DNA from: a virus
Virus record (IMG/VR): IMGVR_UViG_3300025770_000012
Span: 1 to 64,000 of that record
DNA: 64,000 nucleotides
Reading direction: 5' to 3' (one strand)
The translations under genes and the position numbers were made by a program. The notes below the pieces were generated by a model that worked only from the letters and a program-made list of their open reading frames with translations, was not told the DNA's origin and ran no database searches. Below are positions 55,299 through 62,632 of the stretch, in pieces (the first letter of the stretch is position 1; the number at the start of each line of letters is the position of its first letter).

Positions 55299-55945
55299 TC
55301 AAATAAAATATCCATTGGGGGCTCTAAAAATCCACCTTCCATTTTTCTCTTAGACTTCTTACCTCCATGTCCGAATCTGTTTTTTACATCAGATTCTATA
55401 TCAGCCATTATAGCGTTTTCTTTTGCTTTTTTAGATGCGTTAGCTACTGCACCAGAATTGGAGTTCGAGGTACGATTAACTTTCCGTGCAGCTCTATTTG
55501 TCTTCCTACGAAGAACTCTCTTTGCCTTACCAGTAAGAGCAGCAGTAGGAGCAGCAGTAGGTTTAGCTACTGCTAATGTCTTTGCAGGAGCAGCACTAGA
55601 AATAGTTGTAGGCTTCTTTGCTGCTACCAGTTCTGGAGGTTTATTATGACTTTTGTGTAGTTCGTATTGGCGTTTCTCAGCCTGCTTCTTAGCATACGCT
55701 TCCTCCGCTGCTCGCCCTTTAGTTGCATCCTCTGATGGTGTGGTATCTCTTTGTGGTCCTTTTTGGTACGCAGCGTTAATTGAATTTTGAGCTTCCTTCC
55801 ATTGAGTACTGTTTTTATCGGAGTTATTACGTATTTTAATATACGAATCTAATTTAGGATCTCTCTTTTTAGCTTCCGCATAAGGATCTTTTGGTTTAGA
55901 CGCTCCTTTTGGAGGCCTAGCGGAGTTATCATTTATCTTTCCCAT
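55295..55945 (-). CDS. Basic, alanine-lysine-rich protein with GGFLEPP end
   Basis: 216 residues, low complexity, rich in Ala, Lys, Pro and Arg (NNSDKNSTQWKEAQNS, then KPTAAPTAALTGKAKRVLRR). The C-terminal end, KMEGGFLEPPMDILFE, is distinct and resembles the AGFLDPEIE end of the 54096 protein. No domain recognised. Such basic chains in virion blocks may bind DNA or be internal proteins cut at the GGFLxP site, which is a guess. Confidence 0.6.
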   Translation of the reverse strand: MGKINDNSARPPKGASKPKDPYAEAKKRDPKLDSYIKIRNNSDKNSTQWKEAQNSINAAYQKGPQRDTTPSEDATKGRAAEEAYAKKQAEKRQYELHKSHNKPPELVAAKKPTTISSAAPAKTLAVAKPTAAPTAALTGKAKRVLRRKTNRAARKVNRTSNSNSGAVANASKKAKENAIMADIESDVKNRFGHGGKKSKRKMEGGFLEPPMDILFE

Positions 55946-55957
55946 ATCTAATTTATT

Positions 55958-56677
55958 TTATTGTTGTTCTTGTTGTTGGGGTTGAGTCCCAGGAATTCCC
56001 CTACTCGATTTAGGATCTTGAGACCTATCATTCATAGTATCAGAAAACGTTCTAGAAATCAAAGACAGTTCCCCATTTAGAAGTCCTTGATTTATTAATT
56101 GCAGCATGTCCATAGGAATAGGAAAATCGGTCGCACTGTCATCATAACAAGCACCACCGGAACAATCCCCAAAAACAGCTATATCCCTAGGATCTTCAAA
56201 AACCCCACGGATATTTATATACTCTAGACCTTCTGCATTGTAAATATACAAATATTTATCTATCATATAAGCTTTTCTCTTATTTTTTGTGTATTTATCG
56301 TAAGGAAGCCACTTAATAGCATTCGAATTAACTAATGGAATAGTACTGAATCCAGTTACGTCTCCAACATAGGTAATAGCTTCCTCAAAGTTATACCTAA
56401 TAGTTTTAGGTACTGCTTTAACTGTTCTGTAAACTGCGCAACTAATTGGCAGATCACAGCACTTAGATGCATCAACAGCCTCAAGCTGGATACACCCTAA
56501 ATCTTGTTCCACATGTCTTGTGGTTAATCCGTTACGGGCATAGTCTCTTCTTATAAACATAGCTCTATAATGCAGGATATTAAACTTTATCTGCTCTAGA
56601 GAAATATGCTCATCATGATTAGACCTTCCTCCTCGGAGTAAGTTTAAGAGATTGTATGCAACTTCATCAAATGTCAT
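55958..56677 (-). CDS. Tail ring protein, crAss-like
   Basis: 239 residues. The N-terminal block (EVAYNLLNLLRGGRSN, then ISLEQIKFNILHYRAMFIRR) followed by LGCIQLEAVDASKCC, YRTVKAVPKTIRY and INIRGVFEDPRDIAVFG is the pattern I associate with the second ring protein of crAss-like tails. The C-terminal end is a Gln-rich tail. It probably stacks with the 294-aa ring protein under the portal. Confidence 0.75.
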   Translation of the reverse strand: MTFDEVAYNLLNLLRGGRSNHDEHISLEQIKFNILHYRAMFIRRDYARNGLTTRHVEQDLGCIQLEAVDASKCCDLPISCAVYRTVKAVPKTIRYNFEEAITYVGDVTGFSTIPLVNSNAIKWLPYDKYTKNKRKAYMIDKYLYIYNAEGLEYINIRGVFEDPRDIAVFGDCSGGACYDDSATDFPIPMDMLQLINQGLLNGELSLISRTFSDTMNDRSQDPKSSRGIPGTQPQQQEQQ

Positions 56678-56683
56678 TATCTT

Positions 56684-57139
56684 CTATTTTCTATCTTGTG
56701 AGCTAGTTCCGTAGTAGTATGCAAAAATGTTACCAATAACAACACCTTCAACCATACCTAAAAGGTGTATAAAAAGATCATTGTCAGTAATACCATCTAC
56801 ATATACTACTGCATATATTAAAAATACGAAAGAGCCTAATCCTATAATACCTGTTAGAGCCATCATCCAATCTTGCCCTCCTGCTTTTTTAATTTCTACT
56901 TCTCTAGATCTAGCAGAAGACCTATCAGCTACTTCTAGCTCATACATTGCCTTCGCTTGATTTAGAGCTATCTCCTTATCTGCTGGAGATATAGATTCAT
57001 CTTTTTCAATAAGGTTTTTAACTACCCCCAAGACACCTGCGTCAGGAAGTAAATCCCCTGCAATGTCTAAGATACTTGGAGCAGTCTTTTCCAAGAACTG
57101 TCCTAGTTTAGTATCTTTAAATTTCTTTTTATCTTCCAT
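56684..57139 (-). CDS. Holin, three-TM/GTA-type
   Basis: 151 residues. An N-terminal amphipathic part (DKKKFKDTKLGQFLEKTAPS), a helical charged middle (KAMYELEVADRSSARSREVE) and two clear membrane helices (WMMALTGIIGLGSFVFLIYA and IHLLGMVEGVVIGNIFAYYY) match the phage holin 3TM family. It would open the inner membrane at the end of infection. It sits beside the thioredoxin-like and coiled-coil genes; no endolysin is recognised in the window. Confidence 0.8.
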   Translation of the reverse strand: MEDKKKFKDTKLGQFLEKTAPSILDIAGDLLPDAGVLGVVKNLIEKDESISPADKEIALNQAKAMYELEVADRSSARSREVEIKKAGGQDWMMALTGIIGLGSFVFLIYAVVYVDGITDNDLFIHLLGMVEGVVIGNIFAYYYGTSSQDRK

Positions 57140-57145
57140 ATTTTC

Positions 57146-57508
57146 TTAAAATGAGTCCATTAAAATATCATCGATCGCGTCTTGCACTTCTTCTTCAGTT
57201 GTCTCAAGCTCCATCATAATGTTAGCTTGGAACCGCTGAACTTCTTTTCCGTCCCAAAAAAGTATAATAGTTGGGACAACAACTATCTTGTGTTCTTTTT
57301 GTAACTCAGGGTTAGCAGCTATGTCTACTCTCTTGCCTTCGCAATCACTAAGATTATCTATCCAACTAACGCTATTAGAAGCGTTAAAACTAGCATTAAA
57401 CTCTACCACACAAATGCCCGAGTCTGGTATTTCTTCAACTGCGGGGGCGGTTACATATACTGCTGTTGACAGTAAGCTAAGGAGGCATATGGTAAGAAAG
57501 GCTTTCAT
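57146..57508 (-). CDS. Exported thioredoxin-fold protein lacking the CxxC site
   Basis: 120 residues with an N-terminal signal peptide (KAFLTICLLSLLSTAVYV). After it come the thioredoxin strands VVEFNASFNASNSVSWI, VDIAANPEL, and the cis-Pro strand VVVPTIILFWDGKEV. The catalytic CxxC is replaced by N-A-S-N, so it should not be a redox enzyme. The acidic C-terminal helix is EEEVQDAIDDIL. crAss-like phages are known to carry thioredoxin-like genes near the lysis region; the role is not known. Confidence 0.75.
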   Translation of the reverse strand: MKAFLTICLLSLLSTAVYVTAPAVEEIPDSGICVVEFNASFNASNSVSWIDNLSDCEGKRVDIAANPELQKEHKIVVVPTIILFWDGKEVQRFQANIMMELETTEEEVQDAIDDILMDSF

Positions 57509-57514
57509 AAGTTT

Positions 57515-57799
57515 TTATTTTAAGGCATCTATTTTTTGTTCTATAGATTTAAGATCATCTTTAATTTCTTTTACATCGTCTTGAGTAGTCATAATAGTTT
57601 GACGCACCAGCTTATCTTTCATGTCAAACTCCATACGTGTTATTTCTGGGTCAAGAGGAAGTGGTAATTCCATAGCTCGCGCTATATCAGCCTGCAGAAT
57701 AAACCACATTGAAATTATGGTTGCCATTCCTACCCCTACCGCTATCAAGGTTTTTATATTTACTGTAAACCCTGTATTTTCATCTAATTTCATACTCAT
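57515..57799 (-). CDS. Small protein with one membrane helix and a coiled coil
   Basis: 94 residues. One membrane helix (IKTLIAVGVGMATIISMWFI), then a periplasmic-type charged helix (DDVKEIKDDLKSIEQKID) that should form a coiled coil. The layout resembles i-spanin-type or pore-associated lysis proteins, and the neighbours (holin, exported proteins) fit a lysis role, but there is no direct proof. Coupled to the barrel-like gene by TAATG. Confidence 0.6.
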   Translation of the reverse strand: MSMKLDENTGFTVNIKTLIAVGVGMATIISMWFILQADIARAMELPLPLDPEITRMEFDMKDKLVRQTIMTTQDDVKEIKDDLKSIEQKIDALK

Positions 57800-58890
57800 T
57801 ATTTTATTACGTAATTAACACCCATTGTTACACTCCCAAAGGATCTCCCCCAGTACTCACTAAATTTACCTTCAGCAAAGACTCCTAGGTGTTTACCTAT
57901 GTTAGCCCCGAAGACAACTCCTGCATTATAATCTATCCATGAATCTCCTACTACTCTTGCATAAGAATACTCATACTCCCCAAACTCTTTGTGTAAGGGC
58001 ATTACGTTTGCCCAAGTATGGATCCAAAAGTCTTTAGAGTAATGGTAGAAGTCAAGCCCAATCGCAGCTGATAGCTGATATTGATTTGGGAGTAGGCTTC
58101 TTACGTCTCTATTATACTCATTTACGATTCTTCCATATTGGTAGCGTCTGAACTCAGAGTCTGTTTCAGCAACTAAATTACCTTCAGGTCCATACCACTC
58201 CCAATCACTCCATTCCCCCGAAGTAAATTCCCCATCACTATTAGAATCTATGTATACCCAGTTATCTGTGTAGTCATAGTCATATGCTAATAACCACCAA
58301 GCACCAAGGTTTTCTTCTATCCAATCCTCAATAGGGGCTACAGTATAAGCTGGGTGTCTACGACCTGCTACCCCTGCAGTAAAGTTTAATTTCTTACCTA
58401 CTTTAACACGTAGTTTAAGAGCAGCTTCTAAATACTTTACATCAGCTCTACCATTCTCTAAGAAATCAAGTTCTGCTACAAACCATTTAGAGAGGTGTCT
58501 AAGGAAATATCTCTGGTCCATTGCTCCTCTACCAGTAAGTCTTACCTCAGAGCGTTCAAACACGTACTCAAAACCGCTTACAGCACCTACATTTGCTTCT
58601 TCTGACATGGATACTTCTGATCCGTCATAGAAATTGGTTGCTTTAATCTCGTACTTAAAACGTGCTAACTTCCTTAACCCAACAGAAAAGGTGTAGTTAG
58701 GCTCATACTCCATAGGGATTACAGTAAGTAACCCATCTCTGACAGCATACACATCCTCTTGAACCATAGAGTTAGACTGATTGAAAGAAGCATAAAATGT
58801 ACTATACTTAAAAAAATCCTTAACAACCTCTTGCCCTACACATGATAGTGTAAAGAAAGAACACAGTAGAATAAGTAATAATTTTTTCAT
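57799..58890 (-). CDS. Exported outer-membrane beta-barrel-like protein with EF-hand-like loop
   Basis: 363 residues. A signal peptide (KKLLLILLCSFFTLSCVGQ) ends with a Cys that could be a lipid site, though the lipobox is weak. The rest alternates hydrophobic and polar residues with many aromatic ones, as in barrel strands, and ends YWGRSFGSVTMGVNYVIK. At 215-226 is DSNSDGEFTSGE, a full EF-hand/dockerin-type calcium loop (D1, N3, D5, G6, E12), inside a long aromatic-acidic loop. A phage-coded surface protein could change the host cell surface, for example to block superinfection. It could also be a virion or lysis protein. Confidence 0.6.
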   Translation of the reverse strand: MKKLLLILLCSFFTLSCVGQEVVKDFFKYSTFYASFNQSNSMVQEDVYAVRDGLLTVIPMEYEPNYTFSVGLRKLARFKYEIKATNFYDGSEVSMSEEANVGAVSGFEYVFERSEVRLTGRGAMDQRYFLRHLSKWFVAELDFLENGRADVKYLEAALKLRVKVGKKLNFTAGVAGRRHPAYTVAPIEDWIEENLGAWWLLAYDYDYTDNWVYIDSNSDGEFTSGEWSDWEWYGPEGNLVAETDSEFRRYQYGRIVNEYNRDVRSLLPNQYQLSAAIGLDFYHYSKDFWIHTWANVMPLHKEFGEYEYSYARVVGDSWIDYNAGVVFGANIGKHLGVFAEGKFSEYWGRSFGSVTMGVNYVIK

Positions 58891-58898
58891 AGTAATGA

Positions 58899-59279
58899 TT
58901 AAATTTTATAGTATCCGTAATCTAAACCCATAAATCCGTGTACACCATCTCCTGTCACATCAACCGCAGCATCTCCCCAACCTTCAGGGTGTGTAACGGC
59001 TTCTTGACCAGTAACTTCTCCATCTACAACGATGTCTGCACCTACAAGTCCTTTCCATAGAACGTCTACGTGGTATCCGCTAGATAGTACTGGAGCAGTA
59101 GTTTCTTCTCCTTCTTCGTCGTATACACCTGGAGTAGTTACTATATTGCCTAATCTAGCAATAGTGTGCCCGTGTGTAGGGTAGCTGTTACCTTCTTCAT
59201 CTGTGCCTACACCTAAAGCTGTTATAGCGGTGTCTGCTTGAGCTTTGCTTGCAAACTCATATTTACCTATTTTTTTCAT
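58899..59279 (-). CDS. Small beta-rich protein next to the fibre genes
   Basis: 126 residues, acidic, starting KKIGKYEFASKAQADTAI. The middle has HTIARLGNIVTTPGVYDEEG and GYHVDVLWKG; the end is VHGFMGLDYGYYKI. No known domain. Size, Gly content and place between fibre-like genes and the barrel gene suggest a small tail-fibre accessory or virion protein. No coupling overlap with either neighbour. Confidence 0.6.
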   Translation of the reverse strand: MKKIGKYEFASKAQADTAITALGVGTDEEGNSYPTHGHTIARLGNIVTTPGVYDEEGEETTAPVLSSGYHVDVLWKGLVGADIVVDGEVTGQEAVTHPEGWGDAAVDVTGDGVHGFMGLDYGYYKI

Positions 59280-59280
59280 G

Positions 59281-60528
59281 TTATAATGTTGTTAGCGCAG
59301 TTAGCTCTGCGTCTGTTAATGCTGTTTTAAATACTTGTAGTTGTTTTACTTTTGCGAATAAATATTGAGCACTAGTACTAGAAAACTCTAAAGTATTTAA
59401 ACTTACAGGTACTGCACCACTTGAATCTGTTGATACTTCAGTTCCATCTATCCATAATGCAAAATCATTTAATTTATACTTAAATGCAATTTTAGAAAAT
59501 GAAGTTTCATCAGTAAGTGTATATTGACAAAGTCCCGATAATCCTGTAGAAATATAACATAAAGCCTGAAGTATATTTGAAGCATTACTATACCTTATAA
59601 TTATTCTATTGTCGCTTGTCCCATCACTTATTGTTATACTTCTGTATGTTGAATCATTACTTAAAGCAGCCATCTCAACAAACAAAACCCCCTCAGTACT
59701 ATTAATAGAATTACTAATACCTGTCTGTGAACAAGTCTCCACAACCCTCGTAACTGCAGTACCACTTGTAGGTATGTATGATGTAGCGTCAGAACCTGCT
59801 TCTAATTGTAATCCCCAAACTAAAACTCCATCAGTACCATTAGCAGTAACAGCAGGGTCTCCCTTTGCATCACACACACCTATACCACTTCCACTACCTA
59901 AGACAAAAGCATTTCCTGATGTATAACTTATTTTATACCAATCATTACCATAAGATACGATTGTGGCTGTTGGAGTTCCTGCACTTCCCGGTACTACTTG
60001 TGTAGTCCCATCACTTAAATCGTAATAAATAAAACCAATTTGACTACTAGAGTTAATATAAACCCATACTACATTTTTACCACTTGCTTTAACAAATGCA
60101 CTAATAGTATATATAGAAGTAGAATTTGTCGTAGAATTGTGTATGTATCTGTAATCACCACTACTACTTGGATATAAAAGAGAAGCGTTGTTTGTTCCGT
60201 CAGGAGATTGAGAACTATTATCAACAACTGTTACATTACTTCTCGACCATTCACTTTCATTAAAACTTTCGCTATATTCAAATAAGTTAGTCCTCTGTGG
60301 CTCTAATAATATATGTGGGCCCGCTCCCCCTGTGTAGTCTATACGAGGTACGTTATAAATCTCAGCATAATTTACTAAACCATCTTCATCTACAACCGTA
60401 GCACTTGATGCCCGTGTAAAATCAAATGGCAAAGGTTTATTCTTACCGCCCGCGTCGCTGTAAGCAAGCAAAGAATCCGCCTTCACTGCCCAATGTCCGT
60501 CTGTACCTAATTTTAAACTTGCTGACAT
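59281..60528 (-). CDS. Receptor-binding/tail fibre protein with lectin-like C-terminal domain
   Basis: 415 residues. After a short N-terminal block (LKLGTDGHWAVKADSLLAY) comes the LLEPQRTNLFEYSESF motif, a carbohydrate-binding-module-like stretch, TSYIPTSGTAVTRVVE, and a LamG/ConA-lectin-like end (LQVFKTALTDAELTAL). The same order of motifs occurs in the two genes upstream on this strand, so this is one of a series of related fibre proteins. It would bind host surface sugars. It lies one base from the next fibre gene. Confidence 0.75.
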   Translation of the reverse strand: MSASLKLGTDGHWAVKADSLLAYSDAGGKNKPLPFDFTRASSATVVDEDGLVNYAEIYNVPRIDYTGGAGPHILLEPQRTNLFEYSESFNESEWSRSNVTVVDNSSQSPDGTNNASLLYPSSSGDYRYIHNSTTNSTSIYTISAFVKASGKNVVWVYINSSSQIGFIYYDLSDGTTQVVPGSAGTPTATIVSYGNDWYKISYTSGNAFVLGSGSGIGVCDAKGDPAVTANGTDGVLVWGLQLEAGSDATSYIPTSGTAVTRVVETCSQTGISNSINSTEGVLFVEMAALSNDSTYRSITISDGTSDNRIIIRYSNASNILQALCYISTGLSGLCQYTLTDETSFSKIAFKYKLNDFALWIDGTEVSTDSSGAVPVSLNTLEFSSTSAQYLFAKVKQLQVFKTALTDAELTALTTL

Positions 60529-60529
60529 G

Positions 60530-62632
60530 TTATTTAACTGTGTAATTATAGGCTACTGCCATTCCTTCGAAAGAGCTCCACTCAGGTAAATCTCCATTGG
60601 TTGTTAGATACTCAAGCTCGTCGTCTACTAATGCTCTGTTGAATACTTGCAATGATTTTATTTTGCCATAGAACCTAGTAGAAGATCCGTTTCCTAAATC
60701 AAAGTTTAATGTGTTAAGCTCGTCAACGGCAAATGCCGCAACACTTGTGTCTGTAGAACCCGCTTGTGAACCGTTAACAAAAAGCTTAAAGTCGTTAAGT
60801 TTATAATGAATAGCAGTCTTATAGAAAATACTCACATCAAGATTCTCCTGCGCGATTGCAAGCTGACTAGTGGTATTCACCACTTGGCCTTTTATAAGGC
60901 CTGACGCAGTGCTATGGTATAAACCTACGCGGTTATCGTTAGTTCCATCTGAGATAGTTATATACTCATTAGAACTAAATGCATCAGTCAAACCTGCGAG
61001 TTCCGAATATAATACACCCTCCACGCTGTTAAAATCTTTAGCTGCACCTGCTCCAGTACAAGCCTCTCCACCTCGCGTTACCGCAACCCCGGTTGTTGGG
61101 ATATATGATGTTGGGTAAGAACCTTCTTCTAATTGTGCGCCCCAAACGTAAACTCCTTCTCCATTTGAAATATTAGTTCCATTAGAAATTGTAGTTCCAT
61201 TATAACTTAAATATATTCCACTATACTTACTTGTAGTGTCTGCATCAAATGTTGATGTACATCTATACCACCCATTACCAAAATCTTCAATACTACTTGA
61301 AATAGTTCCTGTATTAGATAAATTAGTGCCATTATTTAAATCAAAATAACTTATAGTAAAAGGGTTTAATCCTACTAAAGCAATATAATCTATTTCTCCT
61401 TTTTTTGCAAAACAAGATAATGTATATACACTTCCTGAAGAAACTGTCGGTGATACGCTAATATATTGCTGATTTGCAGCATTTAAAGCATTTAATTTAT
61501 CTGCTGTTATTTCTCCACTTGGAGATGTTAATTGATTTGCCACTACAACTGATTCCCCCACACCCCATTGAGTAAAATCCTCACTATATTCAACCAAATT
61601 AGTCCTCTGTGGTTCTAAAAGTAAATGCCCCTGAGGATTGTTTAAGAAGTCTATACGAGGTATATCACCAACTGCGTCTGCAATTTTCTTTAAAGAAATA
61701 TTGTGAATCTCTACTGTGTAGTTTGAAGTCGACGTCTCTCGTGCAACTAGGAGATGTATACTACTGCTATTGGACGTGAAATAATGTACCACTGTTTGTA
61801 ATTCACCGTTCATTGTTAATTTCGAAACTAGAGAGACCAAACCCCCGGTATTGGCGGAGTTATCTTGAAATCGAACTTGCTTTCCAGAAGTCCCCTTTAC
61901 AGTAAACTCAGCTCTATATAATTTGCTGTCTACATACATAGAATTCATATTTGACTCGCTTTGTAGCACGTAGGCATAACCACTACCTCCGTTATTAGCG
62001 ATAACGTTCATTCTAAATTTACCCTCGCTAGTCAGATCTATAGAGGAGAGTACACTACCTGTGGTTGTCCATCTGTTATTCGGATCAACTTCTTTTATTG
62101 AGATACTGTTTAGAACTACATTTGTCCCACTGAGATATAGCCCAGCAAATGAAGGATAATTCGCCGTTTTAATGTATATAACGTTAACTCCAGTGCTTGA
62201 AATGGAAGATGACGGGCCGTCTTTGAGCGTCACCGTCAATGTCGAGCCATTTAAGTTATAAACGTCTACTGTTACTTTATACCACGTTGACACAGCTGCA
62301 GTAACTGTATGTGTAACCGACCCGTTAATTATTAACCTATTTTCACTAAAAGACACACCGCCCCACCACCCAGCTTCATCAGCAAAATCAACAGCATTTG
62401 AAGGAATTCTCTCTATACCCAACTCACTAAAGTCTCCATTCTGAATTAACTCAGGTGAGGGGTCTGACATCTGCTTAATTAAACCATCTCTCCCTACATA
62501 CGTAGCGTCAGTACCTCTAGCAACGGTAAACTCCGTATTAAGGTATTTACCCCCAACTTGCTTATAAGCTAAAAGATTGTTCTCTTTAGTAGCCCAGTTT
62601 CCGTTACCTAATTTTACTGTTGCGTCGCTCAT
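60530..62632 (-). CDS. Receptor-binding/tail fibre protein, longest complete paralogue
   Basis: 700 residues. Start VKLGNGNWATKENNLLAY matches the 415-aa protein. It contains an extra jelly-roll-like module (about 55-320) before the shared LLEPQRTNLVEYSEDF, WGAQLEEGSYPTSYIPT and C-terminal LQVFNRALVDDELEYL lectin-type part. Start overlaps the upstream gene's stop (TAATG). Function: adsorption through sugar binding, inferred from the domains. Confidence 0.75.
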   Translation of the reverse strand: MSDATVKLGNGNWATKENNLLAYKQVGGKYLNTEFTVARGTDATYVGRDGLIKQMSDPSPELIQNGDFSELGIERIPSNAVDFADEAGWWGGVSFSENRLIINGSVTHTVTAAVSTWYKVTVDVYNLNGSTLTVTLKDGPSSSISSTGVNVIYIKTANYPSFAGLYLSGTNVVLNSISIKEVDPNNRWTTTGSVLSSIDLTSEGKFRMNVIANNGGSGYAYVLQSESNMNSMYVDSKLYRAEFTVKGTSGKQVRFQDNSANTGGLVSLVSKLTMNGELQTVVHYFTSNSSSIHLLVARETSTSNYTVEIHNISLKKIADAVGDIPRIDFLNNPQGHLLLEPQRTNLVEYSEDFTQWGVGESVVVANQLTSPSGEITADKLNALNAANQQYISVSPTVSSGSVYTLSCFAKKGEIDYIALVGLNPFTISYFDLNNGTNLSNTGTISSSIEDFGNGWYRCTSTFDADTTSKYSGIYLSYNGTTISNGTNISNGEGVYVWGAQLEEGSYPTSYIPTTGVAVTRGGEACTGAGAAKDFNSVEGVLYSELAGLTDAFSSNEYITISDGTNDNRVGLYHSTASGLIKGQVVNTTSQLAIAQENLDVSIFYKTAIHYKLNDFKLFVNGSQAGSTDTSVAAFAVDELNTLNFDLGNGSSTRFYGKIKSLQVFNRALVDDELEYLTTNGDLPEWSSFEGMAVAYNYTVK

